Source: Rossellomorea sp036867415
GTDB lineage: Bacteria > Bacillota > Bacilli > Bacillales > Bacillaceae_B
Assembly (NCBI RefSeq): GCF_036867415.1
Contig: NZ_JBAJHU010000006.1
Location: 1-64,000, forward strand
Length of the DNA stretch: 64,000 nucleotides
Reading direction: 5' to 3'
The translations under genes and the position numbers were made by a program. This document shows, in pieces, positions 61,335 through 64,000 of the stretch. Under the pieces are notes generated by a model, which was given only the letters and a program-made list of their open reading frames with translations, did no database searches and was not told the origin of the DNA. The first letter of the stretch is position 1. Every line of letters begins with the position of its first letter.

Positions 61335-62520
61335 TTAACTAAACAGCTTTGGTAATTCATTGATCATTGTATAAACACCCATATAAGACATCGCTGCCAC
61401 GATGAGCAGTCCGAATACAGTCATCCAAATCGGGTGTTTATAGTCCCCGACGATTTTTTTCTTGTGTGCGGCAAGCAGCATGACGCCGAGAGCGATCGGC
61501 AGGATCAATCCGTTCAGGGCGCCGACCATGATCATGACGGCGACAGGTTTTCCAATGGATACAAATACCACGGTTGATATGACGATGAACCCGATTATCA
61601 GCCATTTATGGTATTTCTCCAATAGAGGGCTGAATGTGCGAATGAAGGAAACGGATGTGTAGGCTGCTCCGACAACGGATGTGACGGCAGCGGACCACAT
61701 GACGATTCCGAACATTTTGTAGCCGATGTTTCCGGCAGCGAGATTGAAGACCGATGCCGGCGGATTGGAAGGGTCGATCTGCAGGCCCTGTGCCACGATT
61801 CCAAGTGAAGCCAGGAATAAAAAGATCCGCATGAGCGAAGCGATTCCGATGGCAGATACAGAGCTCCTCGTGATTTGGGGAAGGGCTTCTTTTCCTTTTA
61901 TGCCTGCTTCCAATAGACGGTGTCCGCCGGCAAAGGTGATGTAGCCGCCGACCGTTCCCCCTACAAGTGTGATGATGGCCATGAAGTCAATCGTATCCGG
62001 TATGAATGTCTTTGAGACGGCTTCTCCAATCGGCGGGTTCGAGGTGAACATCACGTATAACGTGAGGATGATCATCAAGAAGCCCAGTATTTGTGCGAAC
62101 TTGTCCATGAGCCTGCCAGCCTCTTTGACGAGGAAGATCCCGACGGCTACAAGTCCGCTGAATAATGCCCCCATCTTCGGGGATATCCCGAATAATACGT
62201 TCGTTCCGAGGCCGGCTCCTGCGATGTTTCCGATATTGAAGGCAAGACCGCCGGCGACGATCAATATCGCCAGGAAGTATCCCAGCCCGGGCAGGATATC
62301 GTTGGCGATGTCCTGTGCCCTTTTTTCAGATATGGCGATGATCCTCCAAATGTTTAACTGTGCACCGATATCAATGATGATCGATATGAGGATGACGAAT
62401 CCGAAGCTTGCAGCCAGCTGCTCTGTAAAGACCGTAGTCTGAGTCAGGAAACCCGGTCCGATTGCAGAGGTGGCCATAAGGAAAGCGGCCAAGCAATACG
62501 CTTACATTTGATTTCTTCAT
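61335..62520 (-). CDS. NRAMP family transporter (YcsG-like), 5' end frameshifted
   Basis: About 395 aa, eleven TM helices; AAFLMATSAIGPGFLTQT and GIFLVKEAGRLMDK fit the NRAMP superfamily branch linked to 5-oxoprolinase genes. A well-placed start (ATG 62520, AAAGGAG upstream) reads MKKSNVSVLLG and then goes out of frame. The conserved AAFLMATS begins in the next frame, where the only start is a TTG at 62492 without a ribosome site. GGCCGC looks like GGCGCCGC minus 2 bp. Either a recent inactivating deletion or a sequencing error. The transported substrate may be 5-oxoproline-related or a divalent ion. Confidence 0.8.
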
Positions 62521-62556
62521 GTATATATCTCCTTTGCTGTTGATTCTAGTGTTGGT

Positions 62557-63558
62557 TTATCTGAGTTTCAATGCAATCCCTTGTTTGAGATGGCGCAGCT
62601 GTTTTTCCCTGTCTATCAAAAGCTTCTGAGCCTCCTTATGAGTGATGGCAGTAAAGGAAAGTTCCTCACCCGGTTTCGTCTGGGCGATCAGGGGGAGGTC
62701 GACAGAAGCGACTTGACCGATGCGCGGATATCCCCCGGTCGTTTGCCTGTCTGCCAATAGAATGATGGGGTTGCCGTCCGAAGGCACCTGTATGGTTCCG
62801 AATGTCACTGCTTCTGAGATCATATCAGTAGCTTGTTTCAGTGAGAGCTGCGGCCCTTGTAATCGATACCCCATTCGATCAGATTGCGGAGATACCTTGA
62901 AGGGATCTCCGAAAAACGCTTGCCGGCTTTTTTCCGTAAAGAGATTGTGTTCCGGCCCCTCAATCACTCTGACAACTTTTCGGGACCTGTGGATGGCAAT
63001 GAATTCAGAAGAAATCGACCAGTCGATTTCTGTAAAAGTCTTATCCTCCAAATAAGGAATCAAATAGTCCATTATATCTTTGGAATTCTGCCGTAGCGGA
63101 CTTGCTTCAAGGGTATCACCTGCATTTAAATTCCGTCCTTCAAATCCGCCGATTCCAGCACGTAAATAGGTAGACCGGCTCTTCATGACGGAGGGCACAT
63201 CGATGCCGCCCGCTATGGCAAGATAGGCACGGGTCCCGCTTTTGCAGCCTCCAAACTTTAAGATGCTGCCTTTTTTCACAAGAATGGAACGCCACAGAGG
63301 AACGGGGTCCCCGCCGATGGATGGAGAGAGGTCGCCTCCGCAAATGGAAATCAAACAGTTTTCTTGAAACTCAAGAACCGGTCCGGTCAAAGTCATTTCA
63401 ATGACTGCTTCATTTTCATCATTCCCAACAAGCCAGTTGGAAATTCGATGGGCTATAGGGTCCATACTGCCGCTGACGATGACGCCGAATTTTTGAAAGC
63501 CGTATCTTCCGAGATCCTGTACAGTAGAAAGGAGGCCGGGTTTACTAACTTTAATCAT
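62557..63558 (-). CDS. pxpC: 5-oxoprolinase subunit PxpC (KipA), biotin-dependent carboxyltransferase family
   Basis: 333 aa, AHS2/CT_A_B domain. ISKPGLLSTVQDLGRYGFQKFGV-type start (seen as VSKPGLLSTVQDLGRYGFQK), GSMDPIAHRISNWLVGN, ICGGDLSP, and PILLLADRQTTGGYPRIG near residue 275. With PxpB and PxpA it hydrolyses 5-oxoproline to glutamate using ATP; in B. subtilis the homologue also counteracts KipI on the KinA kinase. Overlaps pxpB by 4 bp (ATGA). Confidence 0.94.
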   Translation of the reverse strand: MIKVSKPGLLSTVQDLGRYGFQKFGVIVSGSMDPIAHRISNWLVGNDENEAVIEMTLTGPVLEFQENCLISICGGDLSPSIGGDPVPLWRSILVKKGSILKFGGCKSGTRAYLAIAGGIDVPSVMKSRSTYLRAGIGGFEGRNLNAGDTLEASPLRQNSKDIMDYLIPYLEDKTFTEIDWSISSEFIAIHRSRKVVRVIEGPEHNLFTEKSRQAFFGDPFKVSPQSDRMGYRLQGPQLSLKQATDMISEAVTFGTIQVPSDGNPIILLADRQTTGGYPRIGQVASVDLPLIAQTKPGEELSFTAITHKEAQKLLIDREKQLRHLKQGIALKLR

Positions 63559-64000
63559 GCATTTCCCTCCATTTCTATAAATTCTTCTTCGGAGATGGGA
63601 ACGAACTTAATCCGGTCCCCTGTCTGAAGAAGGCTTGGAGTATCGTCGGCTGGCCGGAATAAGGAAAGGGGAGTGCGTCCGATCAGCTGCCAGCCTCCAG
63701 GTGATTCAATCGGATAAACGCCTGTCTGATCTCCCGCGATTCCTACTGATCCGGCCGGAATTTTCAAGCGTGGTGATTTTCTTCTCGGAGTAGCTAAATC
63801 CGGATCCAAACCTCCTACATAAGGAAAGCCCGGGGCAAAGCCGATCATATAAACAAGATAGTCCCCGGCCGTATGCTTAGAAATGACTTCTTCCATTGTA
63901 ATTCCGCGGGCGTCCGCCACTTCTTCTAAATCCGGACCATATTTCCCCCCGTAGCATACCGGGATTTCCATGACCCTTGCGGGAGCGGGATTTCCCTCCA
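63555..64000 (-). CDS. pxpB: 5-oxoprolinase subunit PxpB (KipI), 5' end beyond the window
   Basis: The C-terminal 148 residues of the AHS1/CT_C_D domain are visible. The reading frame stays open to the window edge (RVMEIPVCYGG, so the ATG at 63971 is internal). PVCYGGKYGPDLEEVA, GFAPGFPYVGGLD and GGWQLIGRTPLSLF are family signatures. Acts with PxpC and PxpA in 5-oxoproline hydrolysis; KipI also inhibits sporulation kinase KinA in B. subtilis. PxpA should lie outside the window. Confidence 0.94.
   Translation of the reverse strand, partial: EGNPAPARVMEIPVCYGGKYGPDLEEVADARGITMEEVISKHTAGDYLVYMIGFAPGFPYVGGLDPDLATPRRKSPRLKIPAGSVGIAGDQTGVYPIESPGGWQLIGRTPLSLFRPADDTPSLLQTGDRIKFVPISEEEFIEMEGNA

Overview
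The window is a low-to-moderate GC Bacillaceae chromosome segment. Shine-Dalgarno sites are strong, TTG and GTG starts are frequent, and gene order matches Bacillus subtilis: yebE-yebG-purEKBCSQLFMNHD, then yerA-yerB-yerC-pcrB-pcrA-ligA-camS, then gatCAB, dgkB and rlmCD. The backbone and the repeat types suggest a Bacillus or Rossellomorea-like organism. That genus guess is inference; no rRNA lies in the window.

Layout. 0-3.1 kb: a divergent TetR regulator and 14-TM MFS pump sharing an operator-like palindrome. 3.7-4.4 kb: yebE/yebG homologues. 4.4-17.8 kb: the complete 12-gene de novo purine operon (PRPP to IMP), preceded by two PurR boxes, a strong promoter and a guanine riboswitch with its terminator. 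17.8-18.5 kb: two small minus-strand membrane protein genes. 18.7-28.8 kb: adenine deaminase, YerB lipoprotein, YerC, then the pcrB-pcrA-ligA-camS repair and lipid block, with a LexA-type box before pcrA. 29.2-30.5 kb: isocitrate lyase. 30.6-40.0 kb: arginine operon argCJBD-carAB-argF (glutamate to citrulline with its own carbamoyl phosphate synthase). 40.6-44.2 kb: uncharacterised membrane proteins, a YueI homologue and an AbrB-type membrane protein. 44.4-47.6 kb: gatCAB. 47.9-54.3 kb: accessory genes (secreted M4 protease, two paralogous tiny proteins around a DUF4257-like membrane protein, thioredoxin-like protein, XRE regulator, N-acetyltransferase, DUF2269). 54.6-58.4 kb: dgkB, small genes and rlmCD. 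58.5-61.0 kb: speD facing a spermidine-synthase-like gene, an excisionase-type HTH protein and ywbE. 61.3-64.0 kb: minus-strand 5-oxoproline operon (pxpB cut by the window edge, pxpC, and an NRAMP-type transporter whose 5' end is frameshifted).

The most unusual signal is non-coding. Five intergenic regions (near 0.1, 3.2, 40.2, 49.85 and 60.65 kb) hold short arrays in which a 6-12 bp core recurs every 20-21 bp with variable sequence between. Each array has its own core, but all keep about two helical turns of spacing and all lie beyond the 3' end of a gene. A second, separate set of dispersed GC-rich palindromic repeats (GTCCCTCACTGCTTTAAAGTGG type) is scattered between genes, several of them acting as terminators.

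Limits: functions are assigned from motifs and family knowledge without database searches. Promoter, operator and terminator calls are read by eye.
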